Below, in pieces: positions 43,660 to 52,937 of a stretch of DNA of 64,000 bases. Positions within the stretch are counted from its first letter, which is position 1. Every line of letters begins with the position of its first letter. This DNA is from Streptomyces griseoviridis (GTDB taxonomy: Bacteria; Actinomycetota; Actinomycetes; Streptomycetales; Streptomycetaceae), in the NCBI GenBank assembly GCA_014649155.1, contig BMSM01000002.1, positions 372,001 through 436,000 of the forward strand, read 5' to 3'. Position numbers and translations under genes: made by a program. The notes beneath the pieces are model-generated. The model had not been told where the DNA came from. It saw only the letters and a program-made list of their open reading frames with translations, and searched no databases.

Positions 43660-45090
43660 TCAGCGCCGCCCGGCCCAGCGGCACGGCGCGTCGGCACGCT
43701 CGCGGGCCCGCGCGACGGCCCCCGCGAACACGTTCCACGCACGTCCGTGCCCGCCGGTGAGCTGGAGCGCGAGCCTGAGGTCGAGGGCGAGCGGCACCCC
43801 GTGGCGCGACCGGCCCCCCGCCACCCGGTCCGGGGTGCGCTCGTAGTGGCCGGCGGCCCCGTCGTGGGCCAGCCGGTTCGCGGCGTCGCGGGCGGCGGGT
43901 TTCACCAGCAGCCCCACCGCATCCTCGGCGCCGAGCGCGTCCCGCGCCCGGTGGGCGTGGTGCGCCAGGTCGGCCGGGAGCACCGGGCCGGTCCCCGGCC
44001 CGCCGGCGGTGGGGGCGGGTACCGCCGCCGCGTGCAGCCGGTGCCGGCGCGGGGTGTCCAGCGCCGAGCGGGGTGCCTCCCGGACCGGGTCGTGGACGAA
44101 GCGCCGGGCCCTGTCGCCGGGGTCCTCGACCGGGTGGGCGCGGGCCGCCTGCGCGAGCAGCCGCCCGGTGTCCGCGCGGGGTACCCGCCGTCCGGGTGGG
44201 GACCGCGGGCCGGAAGCGCCGCCCCAGGACCGACGCCGCGCCGAGCAGGGCCGCGGCCGGCCCGCTCGGCAGCGACAGCCGGCGGCGCACGGCCGCCCGG
44301 ACCCCGGGCGACAGCGCGTGGAGCGGCTGCCCGGCCGACCACACCGGGCGGTCTCCTCGACGACGAAGGGGGTGCCACCGGTCCGCCGGCGCATCTCCTC
44401 GGCGAGCCCCGGGTCCGGCGCGCGTCCCCGTCCGGCCGGTCGGTTCCCGGTCGCGTGCCGGTGTCCAGCGCGGTCAGCCGCAGCGTCTCTGCCTCGCCGG
44501 ACAGCGCGCCGCCCGGCCCGCCGGCGGTCTCCCCGTCGAGGTAGGCGCCGAGCAGCGGCCGTTCGGACCAGCGGTGCCGGGCCGTGAACTCCAGCTCCAG
44601 CGAGACCGGGTCCGCCCAGCGCAGGTCCTCCAGGACGACCGGGACCGAGCGGACGCGCGGGGCGTCGGCCAGCGGGGTGGTGACCAGGTCGCAGAGCTGA
44701 ACCGGTCAGCGCCCTCGGCCGCCCCGCCGCCCGACAGCAGGGCCAGGACCCGGCCCGTGTCCGCCGTGATCCCCCCGTCCGCCGCGCCGGCCGCCCGGCG
44801 CCGCAGTCCGCGCATCGTCTGCGTCCAGGGACAGTGGCCGGGGGGCCGGCGCCGCCGTCCAGGCAACTGCCGTACAGAACCCGCAGTTCCTGCCGAGCCG
44901 CCTCGTGCGCGGTGTGCCGGGCGTGGGACGTCTTGCCGATGCCGGGGCGGCCGGTGAGGAGGATCAGCCCGCCGTGGCTCGGCCGGGTCCGGGCCAGTCG
45001 GCCGGCCAGGACGCGCAGGGCGGGTGCCCGGCCGATGAGCGTGGCCCTGTGCTCGCGTCCGCCCCCCGCGTTGTCCCCCCACGGGGCCGC
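43660..45090 (-). pseudogene. Frameshifted AAA ATPase / LAL-type LuxR regulator remnant
   Basis: The region encodes pieces of one large AAA ATPase regulator in three frames. First frame: LIGRAPALRVLAGRLAR and Walker A LLTGRPGIGKTSHARHTAHE near 44950. Another: VVLEDLRWADPVSLELE, a Walker B region, near 44600. Then MRRRTGGTPFVVEETA in the first frame, LHALSPGVRAAVRRRLS in another, and RRFVHDPVREA onward in the first again. At least four frame changes separate them, so no full protein can be made. The C-terminal DNA-binding domain was not found. Edges are approximate. Confidence 0.75.
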
Positions 45091-45926
45091 CCGAGTCCCT
45101 CGGGAGGCCCCGCCCGCCGCCGAGTGTAGGGAGAAGAGCGGGCGGGGCGGGGGCCGTCGGGGGCAGAGCACCCGAACGGGTGGCGTACGCCCGGCGCGTG
45201 CCCGGGCACCGGTTCCAGCCGGGTCGTGAAGTGCCGCAGTACGGGCGGCTGTTCGACGACGCGGTACGCGGGGACCCGGTCGGCCCGCGCGGTCACGCGG
45301 GCGAGGGGGCCGGGCCGCCCGTCGGGCGACGGTTCCGGTCACGCGCGGCGCCGGACGCGATCACGCACCGCGCGGAATCCCACCGATCGGGTGAACGGAG
45401 ACCGAAACCCCGCCGCGCCCGGTCACCGCCGTGCAGCATCGACCCCTCGGAACCCGGCACCGGGAGGGAGGCAACCGATGGGCCGCACACCGCCACCGCC
45501 CACGCCCCCGGATCGCATGAATGTGCGAGTGTGGTGTGGAGGTCCTGAGGTGATCGGACAGAAAAGACACCGGCAGTTGGCCGGAAAGTGTGCATCGTCC
45601 GGTGCTTTTTCCGGTCCGAAGAAACGGTCATCCTTGTCCGGCCCGCCGCACGACCGGCTTCCGATGCCGCAGAACTGCCCTGTCAGGCAAGGGACATGGG
45701 ATCTTTCCCTCTATCACGGCAGTACCCGCCGACCGCTCCTTCGGGCCGAAATCGGATGCCGGGCGGAGTGTGCGGATAGTCAGAACTCCTCACCCGGCCG
45801 GGTGACTAGCATGAGCCCGTACCCGGTCCGGAAGATCGACGTCCCGTTGACGTCGGCTTCCGACCCGTGACCGTCGCGTGTGTCGGTCGACCGTTTCTCC
45901 TGCTCTCCATCCCGAGGGACCGCGGA
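45091..45926. other. 836-bp gap upstream of the conservon
   Basis: No convincing gene. Short open frames here have no recognisable protein and poor codon bias. The part from 45540 to 45760 is less GC-rich than the surroundings. The right end holds the promoter region of the conservon, with the palindrome described at 45791. Confidence 0.5.
45791..45812 (+). promoter_or_regulatory. Palindrome and possible promoter of the conservon operon
   Basis: CACCCGGCCGGGTG (45791-45804) is a perfect 14-bp palindrome, directly followed by TAGCAT (45807-45812), a plausible -10. The upstream GAACTC is only a weak -35, so an activator or a different sigma factor may be needed. Confidence 0.4.
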
Positions 45927-47669
45927 ATGTCAGTGCCTGCACCATCCAGCCAGCGCCGGTCGGCGAACGCCCCCCGAGCCGTCCCGGTCCTGCCCGCCGC
46001 CGCCCTGGTGGCCGCCGCCGCGGCCGCCGGCGCGGCCGTCGCCGTGGCACCGGACGGGGCCCGCACCTGGTCGCTGGCCGCGATGCTCGGTGCCTGGCTC
46101 TGCCTCGCCGTCGCCGTCGTCACCGGCACGCTGGCCGTCCGGCGCGCCCGCCGGGCGGGCGCGCGCCTGGGCGACGACGTCGCCCAGGCCAGGTCCCAGG
46201 CGGCCCAGCTCGCGGCCGAGTGCGCGCACCTGGTCAGCGTCACCCTCCCGGCCGTCGCCAAGCGGCTGCGGGACGGGACGAGCGCCGAGGACGCCCTGGC
46301 GCACATCACCCACCCCTCCGACCCGCAGCTGCGCCGGCTCGCCCACACCTTCGCCACCGAGATCGAGGAGTCCGTACGGCTGGCCGTCGCCTACGACACC
46401 GAACGGCGGCAGGCGGCCGACGAGCTGGAGCGCACCTCCGCCGAACTGAAGCGGCTCGGCGACGAACTGCTCCCCGCGGCCGTGTCCCGGCTCCGCGAGG
46501 GGCAGTCCGCCGACACCGTCCTCGGCGAGCTGGACTGGCCGCGCACCCCGGCGCTGGGCGCCCCCGCCGAATCGTTCGTCCGCGAACTCGCCCGGAGCGA
46601 GCGCCGGGCCGCCGCCGCGCAGGCCGCCTCGGCCAAGGCGCTCAGCCGGGTCCAGGCCAAGGCGGTCAGCATGCTCGCCGACCTCCGCGAGATGCAGGAC
46701 CGGCACGGCGAGGAGGTCTTCGGCGACCTGCTGAAGCTCGACCACAGCACCTCCCAGCTCGGCCTGCTCACCGACCGGCTGGCGCTGCTCATGGGCGGCC
46801 GGTCCAGCCGCGCCTGGAACAAGCCCATCGTGATGGAGTCCATCCTGCGCGGCGCCGTCGGCCGGATCGCCGCCTACCAGCGGGTCCGCCTGCACTGCTC
46901 GACCGGCGCCGCCGTCACCGGCTTCGCCGCCGAGGGCGTGATGCACCTGCTCGCCGAACTCATGGACAACGCAGCCAACTTCTCCCCGCCGATCGACGAG
47001 GTCAACGTCTACGTCGAGGAGCGCAGCGCCGGCATCGTCGTCACCATCGAGGACAGCGGCCTGAAGATGCCGGCCGCGGCCATGCGCCGCGCCGAGGAGT
47101 CGGTGGCCGGACGGATGACCGACCTCGCCTCCCTCCAGGGCACCCGGCTCGGCCTCGCCGTCGTGGGGCGGCTGGCCGTCAAGTACGGCATCAGCGTCAA
47201 CTACCGGCCCTCCTCGCGCGGTGGCACCGGCGTCGTCGTCCTGCTGCCCCGGCAGCTCCTCGCCCAGCAGCGCGAGCCCGCGCCGGCCGGCACCGCCCGC
47301 CGCCCGGCCGCCGTCCCCGCCCCGGCACCGGCCGCCGCCCCCGCGCCCCCGGCCCCCGCGCCGCCCGCACCCGCCGAGCCCGTCGCGCCCCGCGCCCTGC
47401 CCGCTCGGGCCGAGACCCCGGCCGCCCACCCGCCGGCCGACAGCACGCCCGGCGGACTGCCGGTGCGCAACCCCGGCCGCACCATGGCGCAGGCCGAACG
47501 CGAACGCGAGCAGCGCCGCGGCCAGGACGGCACCGGGGACGGCACGGCCCGCCCGGAGCGTCCCGCCGTACGCGACGCCGGCTCCCGGTTCGGCGCCTTC
47601 CACCGCGCCCGCCGGTCCGGCACCACGGCCCCGGACGGCGGCCCCGAGCCGGGCCCGGCCGCACCGTAG
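45927..47669 (+). CDS. cvnA: Conservon sensor histidine-kinase-like protein
   Basis: 580 residues. Two N-terminal hydrophobic helices (about 20-75) place it in the membrane. A coiled-coil stretch follows, then LLKLDHSTSQLGLLTDRLALL in place of a normal phosphoacceptor box (no kinase H-box His-Glu pattern) and an ATPase domain with ELMDNAANFSPP (N box) and IEDSGLKMP (G1). The C-terminal 150 residues are Pro/Ala-rich. The ATG at 45927 follows GAGG; a GTG at 45867 is in frame but lacks one. First gene of the operon. Confidence 0.9.
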   Translation: MSVPAPSSQRRSANAPRAVPVLPAAALVAAAAAAGAAVAVAPDGARTWSLAAMLGAWLCLAVAVVTGTLAVRRARRAGARLGDDVAQARSQAAQLAAECAHLVSVTLPAVAKRLRDGTSAEDALAHITHPSDPQLRRLAHTFATEIEESVRLAVAYDTERRQAADELERTSAELKRLGDELLPAAVSRLREGQSADTVLGELDWPRTPALGAPAESFVRELARSERRAAAAQAASAKALSRVQAKAVSMLADLREMQDRHGEEVFGDLLKLDHSTSQLGLLTDRLALLMGGRSSRAWNKPIVMESILRGAVGRIAAYQRVRLHCSTGAAVTGFAAEGVMHLLAELMDNAANFSPPIDEVNVYVEERSAGIVVTIEDSGLKMPAAAMRRAEESVAGRMTDLASLQGTRLGLAVVGRLAVKYGISVNYRPSSRGGTGVVVLLPRQLLAQQREPAPAGTARRPAAVPAPAPAAAPAPPAPAPPAPAEPVAPRALPARAETPAAHPPADSTPGGLPVRNPGRTMAQAEREREQRRGQDGTGDGTARPERPAVRDAGSRFGAFHRARRSGTTAPDGGPEPGPAAP

Positions 47670-47746
47670 CGCCCGCCCCTCGCCCCGCCCGGGGCTCGGC
47701 GCCCCATACCCCCCGCTTGAGCACGTGAGATTGGAGGCACGGGCCG

Positions 47747-48205
47747 GTGACCGGTCAGCCGGGCACCCACCGTCCCATCACCACCATGCAGACCACCGAC
47801 AACAGCCTCACCTGGCTTCTGCAGAACCTTCTGGAGCGCACCCCGGGCACCCGGCACGCCCTCGTCCTCTCCCGGGACGGGCTGAAGCTGTGCTGGTCCG
47901 ACCACCTCACCCTGGACCGCGCGGACCAGCTGGCGGCGATCTGCTCCGGCATCCAGGCCCTCGCCCAGGGTGCCTCCGTCGAGTTCGGCGACGGGACCGG
48001 CGGAGTGCGCCACTCCATGACCGAGTTCCACGGCGGGCTGCTCTTCATCGTCGAGGCGGGCGAGGGCGCCCATCTCGCGGTCGTCGCCGAGGAGAACGCC
48101 GACCCCGGCGTGGTGGGCCACCAGATGACCGAACTGGTCGAGCAGATCGGCGAGCACCTGCGGGCCGAACCCCGCAATCCCCTCCCCGGGGGTGCCGCCT
48201 CGTGA
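47747..48205 (+). CDS. cvnB: Conservon roadblock/LC7-domain protein
   Basis: 152 residues. LTWLLQNLLERTPGTRHALV and SRDGLKLCWSD are the roadblock/LC7 opening, followed by FHGGLLFIVEAGEGAHLAVV. In conservons this protein joins CvnA, CvnC and the GTPase CvnD in a membrane complex that resembles a eukaryote-like G-protein system. The GTG at 47747 has GGAGG nine bases before; ATG at 47786 is an alternative. Confidence 0.92.
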   Translation: MTGQPGTHRPITTMQTTDNSLTWLLQNLLERTPGTRHALVLSRDGLKLCWSDHLTLDRADQLAAICSGIQALAQGASVEFGDGTGGVRHSMTEFHGGLLFIVEAGEGAHLAVVAEENADPGVVGHQMTELVEQIGEHLRAEPRNPLPGGAAS

Positions 48206-48561
48206 CGCCGCGCAGGCCCGTGGACACCGGTGACCCCGACCGGCTCTACACGGTCACCGGCGGACGCAGCCGCGCCGACGACGCCTTCGACCTGGTCACC
48301 CTGGTGGTCCGGGAGAGCGAACCGTCGGCCGGCATGCAGTCGGAGCACGTCCGGATCCTGGAGATGTGCCGGCACCCGACCGCCGTGGTCGAGATCGCCG
48401 CGGAACTGAGGCTGCCGATCACGGTGGTGCGCATCCTGCTCGGCGACCTCCTCGCCATGGGCCGGATCACCGCCCGGCACCCGCGCGCGGCCGAGTCCGT
48501 CGCCTCGCTCCCCGACTCCGCCCTTCTCAAGGAGGTGCTCCATGGGCTCCGTAACCTCTGA
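48202..48561 (+). CDS. cvnC: Conservon DUF742 protein
   Basis: 119 residues. RLYTVTGGRSRADDAFDLVT and ILEMCRHPTAVVEIAAELRL with VRILLGDLLAMG form the DUF742 winged-helix-like fold. No DNA-binding function is proven for these; they act within the conservon complex. The GTG at 48202 overlaps the cvnB stop, and the gene overlaps cvnD by 20 nt. Confidence 0.92.
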   Translation: MTPRRPVDTGDPDRLYTVTGGRSRADDAFDLVTLVVRESEPSAGMQSEHVRILEMCRHPTAVVEIAAELRLPITVVRILLGDLLAMGRITARHPRAAESVASLPDSALLKEVLHGLRNL

Positions 48562-49159
48562 ACTGCCCGCCGGCCGTACGCCCCTGGCCGACGCCGCCGA
48601 AACCGGCTTGAAGATAGTGATCGTCGGCGGGTTCGGGGTCGGCAAGACCACCCTGGTCCGCTCGGTCAGCGAGATCCGCCCCCTCAACACCGAGGAGGTG
48701 ATGACCCAGGCGGGCGTCGGCGTCGACGAGACCAGCGGCGTGGCCGGCAAGACCACCACCACGGTCGCCTTCGACTTCGGCCGGATCAGCCTCAACGAGC
48801 GCATGGTGCTCTACTTGTTCGGCGCGCCCGGCCAGGAGCGCTTCTGGTTCCTGTGGGACCGGCTGTTCTCCGGCACGCTCGGCGCGGTCGTCCTGGTCGA
48901 CACCCGCCGCATGGACGACTCCTGGTACGCCATCGACCGGCTGGAACACCACGGCACGCCGTTCGTGGTGGCCGTCAACCGGTTCGACGACGACTCCGCC
49001 GGACACTCCCTGGACGAGATCCGCCAGGCGCTCGCCCTGCCCCCGCACGTTCCGCTGATCGAATGCGACGCCCGGGTGAGACGCTCCGGGAAGGACGTGC
49101 TGATCACCCTCGTGGACCACCTCTACGACCTCGCCATGGCCCGGGAGACGACACCGTGA
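48542..49159 (+). CDS. cvnD: Conservon small GTPase
   Basis: 205 residues. G1 is GGFGVGKT (residues 29-36, Lys35), the G3-like site is LFGAPGQERFWFLW (Asp replaced by Ala) and G4 is NRFD. ATP/GTP-binding proteins of the MglA-like group share this layout. It should cycle on the CvnB/CvnC platform. The Ala in place of the G3 Asp is common in CvnD proteins. Its start is 20 nt inside cvnC; its stop overlaps cvnE (GTGA). Confidence 0.93.
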   Translation: MGSVTSELPAGRTPLADAAETGLKIVIVGGFGVGKTTLVRSVSEIRPLNTEEVMTQAGVGVDETSGVAGKTTTTVAFDFGRISLNERMVLYLFGAPGQERFWFLWDRLFSGTLGAVVLVDTRRMDDSWYAIDRLEHHGTPFVVAVNRFDDDSAGHSLDEIRQALALPPHVPLIECDARVRRSGKDVLITLVDHLYDLAMARETTP

Positions 49160-50421
49160 CCGAGACCGGATCGCCCACGCCCGACGGTCCGCCGCCGGGC
49201 TGCCCGGCCCACGGAGGCGGCGCGCTGCGCCTGGCCGGGCTGGAGTACCAGCAGACACCGTCGCAGCTCTACCGGTCCCTGCGCCGGGAGCACGGCCCGG
49301 TGGCACCCGTCCTGCTGGACGGGGACATCCCCGCCTGGCTGGTGCTCGGCTACTCCGAGCTGACCTACGTCACCAACCACGACGAGCTGTTCGCGCGGGA
49401 CAGCCGCCGCTGGAACCAGTGGGCGAACATCCCCGCCGACTGGCCGCTGCTGCCGTTCGTCGGCTACCAGCCCTCCGTGCTGTTCACCGAGGGTGAGGAG
49501 CACCAGCGCCGGGCCGGGGTGATCACCGAAGCCCTGGAGGGCGTCGACCAGTTCGAACTGGCCCGGGACTGCCGGGAGATCGCCGACGGACTCATCGCCG
49601 CCTTCGCGGGCAGCGGCGAGGCCGAGCTGATGAGTTCCTACGTGCATGCCCTGCCGATGACCGCCGTCGTGCAGATGTGCGGGATGCCGCAGGCCGGCAG
49701 CGACACCGAACGGCTCGTGGACGACCTGCGGATCTCCCTGGACGCGGCGGAGGGCGACGACCCGGTGGCCGCGTACCAGCGGGTGGGCGAGCGGATCGCC
49801 CAGCTGGTGAAGGAGAAGCGGGAGCGGCCCGGCCCGGACATCACCTCGCGGATGCTGCTGCACCCGGCCGGGCTGACCGACGAGGAGATCGTGCAGGACC
49901 TGATCTCGGTCATCGCGGCGGCCCAGCAGCCCACCGCCAACTGGATCTGCAACACGCTCAGGCTGCTGCTCACCGACGAGCGGTTCGCGATCAACGTCTC
50001 CGGCGGGCGGCTCAGCGTCGGCGAGGCGCTCAACGAGGTGCTGTGGCTGGACACCCCGACGCAGAACTTCATCGGCCGCTGGGCGGTGCGCGACACCCAG
50101 CTCGGCGGCCGGCTGATCCGCGCCGGCGACTGCGTGGTGCTGGGCATCGCCGCGGCCAACACCGACCCGCAGATCTGGCCCGAGTCGCACGTCGGCGCCG
50201 AGAACTCCGCCCATCTGTCGTTCAGCAACGGCGAGCACCGCTGCCCCTACCCGGCGCCGCTGCTCGCGGACGTCATGGCGCGCACGGCGGTGGAGACCCT
50301 GCTGGAGCGGCTGCCGGACCTGGTGCTGGCGGTCGAACCGGAGGAGCTGACCTGGCGCGACTCGATCTGGATGCGCGGACTGACCGCGCTGCCGGTGCAG
50401 TTCACGCCGGTCGTGCAGTAG
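49156..50421 (+). CDS. cvnE: Conservon cytochrome P450, CYP157-like
   Basis: 421 residues. The heme Cys363 is in SFSNGEHRCPYPAPLL. The K-helix motif reads Glu294-Val-Leu-Trp297 (ALNEVLWLDTPTQN), so ExxR has lost its Arg, a recognised feature of CYP157 P450s in conservons. The I-helix AAAQQPTAN also lacks the normal Gly-x-Asp/Glu-Thr oxygen-activation motif. A regulatory or unusual catalytic role is possible. The GTG start overlaps the GTPase gene stop, so it is part of the signalling operon. Confidence 0.9.
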   Translation: MTETGSPTPDGPPPGCPAHGGGALRLAGLEYQQTPSQLYRSLRREHGPVAPVLLDGDIPAWLVLGYSELTYVTNHDELFARDSRRWNQWANIPADWPLLPFVGYQPSVLFTEGEEHQRRAGVITEALEGVDQFELARDCREIADGLIAAFAGSGEAELMSSYVHALPMTAVVQMCGMPQAGSDTERLVDDLRISLDAAEGDDPVAAYQRVGERIAQLVKEKRERPGPDITSRMLLHPAGLTDEEIVQDLISVIAAAQQPTANWICNTLRLLLTDERFAINVSGGRLSVGEALNEVLWLDTPTQNFIGRWAVRDTQLGGRLIRAGDCVVLGIAAANTDPQIWPESHVGAENSAHLSFSNGEHRCPYPAPLLADVMARTAVETLLERLPDLVLAVEPEELTWRDSIWMRGLTALPVQFTPVVQ

Positions 50422-50491
50422 CCGCCGTTTTCGGCAGTGGCCGTCGCGGCGGTGGCCGCCGTGACGGCGGGGGATGTCGTACGCGGCCCGG

Positions 50492-50514
50492 CGGGGCCCC
50501 CTCGCGGGGCCCCG
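50492..50514. terminator. Terminator hairpin between convergent P450 genes
   Basis: CGGGGCCCC at 50492-50500 pairs with GGGGCCCCG at 50506-50514 around a 5-nt loop, 70 nt past the cvnE stop. No T-run. Confidence 0.65.
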
Positions 50515-50544
50515 TGCCCCCGTGTCCGCGCGGTGGCCGGCGGC

Positions 50545-51771
50545 TCAGGCGCCGGCGGGGGTGAAGCGCACCGGGACGGACTGCGGGCCGCGGGTGAACA
50601 CGCCCTGCTCCACCGGGTCGTAGCCCTCGGCGAGCCGCAGGTCGGGCATGGCGTCCAGCAGCTGGCTGACGCCGATCTCCACCTCGGCCTTGGCCAGCAG
50701 GGCGCCCACGCAGAAGTGCCGGCCCAGCGCGAAGGCGAGGTGGTCGGCGGCGGCGGAGAACGCGGTCGTCGTGGTCAGGTCGTCGCGGAAGAGGTCGAAG
50801 CGGTCCGGGTCCCGGTAGCGGTCGCCGTCCCGGTTGGCCGCGCCGATCAGGCAGGTCACGGTGGCCCCGGCGGGTACGGTGCCGCCGGACAGCTCGACCT
50901 CGGTCGCGGACTGCCGCATGATCATCTGGACCGGCGGGGTGTAGCGCAGCGTCTCGGCGAAGGCGCGCGGGATCAGGGAGCGGTCCGCGCGGACGGCCGC
51001 CAACTGCTCCGGATGCATCAGCAGGTTGACGAAGATACTGGCTATCGCCTTGTCGGTGGTCTCCCCGCCGGCGGCGAGCAGCAGGCTGCAGAACGCCTTG
51101 ATGTCCTCGTCGCTCATCCTCACACCGTCGACCTCGGCGGCACACAGCGTGGAGAGCAGGTCGTCGCCGAGGTTCTCGCGCCGCTCACGGATGATCGGCA
51201 GCATGTACGCGGCGAACTCGGCCCGGGTCCGCTCCCCGGCCGCCGTGACCTCCGGGTCGCCGGAGAGATTGCCGAGGAAGGCGATGACGGCCGTGTACCA
51301 GCGGTGGAACCGGTCGTGGTCGGCCTTGTCGAGGCCGAGCATGTCGGCGATGACGTTGACCGGGAAACGCGTGGCGTAGTCGGTGACCAGGTCGGCGGAG
51401 CCGGTGTGGCGGAAGGCGTCGATCAGTTCGCGGGAGTTGCGCTCGATCACCGGCAGGAACTTGTCCTGGAGGTCGGCGCCGCGGAAGGCCGGCGCGACCA
51501 GCGCCCGGCGCACGGCGTGCTCCCGGCCGCTGAGCTGGAGGATGGTCTTGCCGTGCACCGGTTCGAGCTGCCAGTCGTAGTTGTCGGTGGTGAACTGGCC
51601 GGCCTTGTCCTTGAAGACGCGCTCGACGTCCTCGTAGCGGGAGACGATGTAGCTCTGCGTGGCCTCGTGCCAGATGAGGGGCGCGCTCTCGCGCATCACC
51701 CGGTAGGCCGGGTAGGGGTCCGCCGCGAACTCCGGCGAGAGGATGTCGGGGACCTGCTGAGCCGTGGACAT
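50545..51771 (-). CDS. Cytochrome P450 (canonical)
   Basis: 408 residues, standard for bacterial P450s. I-helix LLLAAGGETTDKA carries the acid-Thr pair, ExxR is Glu273-Thr-Leu-Arg276, and the heme loop is FALGRHFCVGALLA with Cys354. It probably oxidises a natural product or fatty/terpenoid substrate using unlinked ferredoxin partners. Conservons often carry a second P450 of the CYP154 type next to CYP157, but here the gene is on the opposite strand and convergent. ATG at 51771 follows AGGGAGCCCC. Confidence 0.9.
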   Translation of the reverse strand: MSTAQQVPDILSPEFAADPYPAYRVMRESAPLIWHEATQSYIVSRYEDVERVFKDKAGQFTTDNYDWQLEPVHGKTILQLSGREHAVRRALVAPAFRGADLQDKFLPVIERNSRELIDAFRHTGSADLVTDYATRFPVNVIADMLGLDKADHDRFHRWYTAVIAFLGNLSGDPEVTAAGERTRAEFAAYMLPIIRERRENLGDDLLSTLCAAEVDGVRMSDEDIKAFCSLLLAAGGETTDKAIASIFVNLLMHPEQLAAVRADRSLIPRAFAETLRYTPPVQMIMRQSATEVELSGGTVPAGATVTCLIGAANRDGDRYRDPDRFDLFRDDLTTTTAFSAAADHLAFALGRHFCVGALLAKAEVEIGVSQLLDAMPDLRLAEGYDPVEQGVFTRGPQSVPVRFTPAGA

Positions 51772-52031
51772 GGGGCTCCCTGGAGTCAGTAACAGGTGTA
51801 CGCCCCAAGGTTATTGATCATCCGTCGCACAGGACAGGGGGTCGTGGACGCCTGTTCGGCCCCGCGTCCTCCTTGGCCGAAAACCACCGGTTCGGTCAGG
51901 TCCGGGTGAGCGTCCGGGAGGAGCCGCCGGCCCGGACGCCCTCGGCCCCCCGGCACCGGCCGGGCACCCGTGCGGGGAGGCGCGGCGCCCACTGGACCGA
52001 GGGCGGCCGCGGGGCCGCTCCCGAACCCCCG

Positions 52032-52871
52032 TCACCCGGACGCGAATCGGGCCAGCTGGTCCAGGGTCCCGTCGAACCGGTCATGGTCGCCGACGATCGG
52101 CCCGGTCGAGGTGTACTGCCACATCGTGTACCGCGACCAGCCCGCCGGGAGCGTCCCGGGGGTGGCGGCGTAGCGGGCGATCCAGAGCGGGTTGGCGGAA
52201 CCGAAGGCGTCGCTGTCGCCGGTGCACTGCTTCCACCAGCTGGTGGAGGTGTAGATCACCGCGGCCCGGCCCGTACGGGTTTCGTACCGGCCGACGAACT
52301 CCCGGATCCAGGACACCATCTGGGCCGGTGTCTTGCCGTAGCAGGACGCCCCGTACGGGTTCCACTCGATGTCGAGCACACCCGGCAGCGTCCGGCCGTC
52401 CCCGGTCCAGGCGCCGCCGTGGTCGACGAAGTAGTCGGCCTGCGCGGCACCGCCGGAGCTGTCCGGCGTCGCGAAGTGGTACGCGCCGCGGATCATGCCG
52501 ACGTCGTACGAGCCGTTGTACTGCTGGCCGTACTTGGGGTTGACGTAGGAGGTGCCCTCGGTGGCCTTCACATAGGCCCACTTGACCCCGCTGGCCCACA
52601 GGTCCGGCCAGGCGACGTCCCCCTGGTGGCTGGAGACGTCCACCCCCTCGGTCTGGGTGGCCCGGGTGCCGACGGGGCGGTCCTGCTCGCCCTCGTGGGC
52701 CAGGACGCCCATGCCCATGTAGGCCGAGCCGCGCACCGGTGCGTCACCACCGGCCGCGGACGGGGAGGTGTGGAGCGGGGTCAGGATCGACAGTGCGGCG
52801 AGCAAAGTGCCCGACGCGAGCAGGCGGAAGCGGCCGTCCGCCACGGCTATGGGTCTGCGCACGTCTCCCAT
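52032..52871 (-). CDS. Secreted GH25 lysozyme (N-acetylmuramidase)
   Basis: 279 residues from the ATG at 52871; another at 52898 is in frame. Arg-Arg then the hydrophobic LLASGTLLAALSILTPL form an export signal ending near AAG (residue 41). The catalytic domain begins GVDVSSHQGDVAWPDL with Asp78, and VLDIEWNPYG carries the Asp167-x-Glu169 pair of GH25. YTMWQYTSTGPIVG is the usual C-terminal block. It hydrolyses beta-1,4 bonds of peptidoglycan. Cellosyl-type enzymes from streptomycetes are the closest known relatives. Confidence 0.87.
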   Translation of the reverse strand: MGDVRRPIAVADGRFRLLASGTLLAALSILTPLHTSPSAAGGDAPVRGSAYMGMGVLAHEGEQDRPVGTRATQTEGVDVSSHQGDVAWPDLWASGVKWAYVKATEGTSYVNPKYGQQYNGSYDVGMIRGAYHFATPDSSGGAAQADYFVDHGGAWTGDGRTLPGVLDIEWNPYGASCYGKTPAQMVSWIREFVGRYETRTGRAAVIYTSTSWWKQCTGDSDAFGSANPLWIARYAATPGTLPAGWSRYTMWQYTSTGPIVGDHDRFDGTLDQLARFASG

Positions 52872-52937
52872 CCGACCCGTCGCGCCGCGCGCCCGCATCC
52901 CGCGCGCGTCCGGACGGCTTGCCGCCGGCCGCCGGGG

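Noticed and set aside
45180..45870. Short plus-strand frames upstream of the conservon
   Set aside because: Arg/Pro-rich products, poor ribosome sites and no family resemblance; treated as non-coding.
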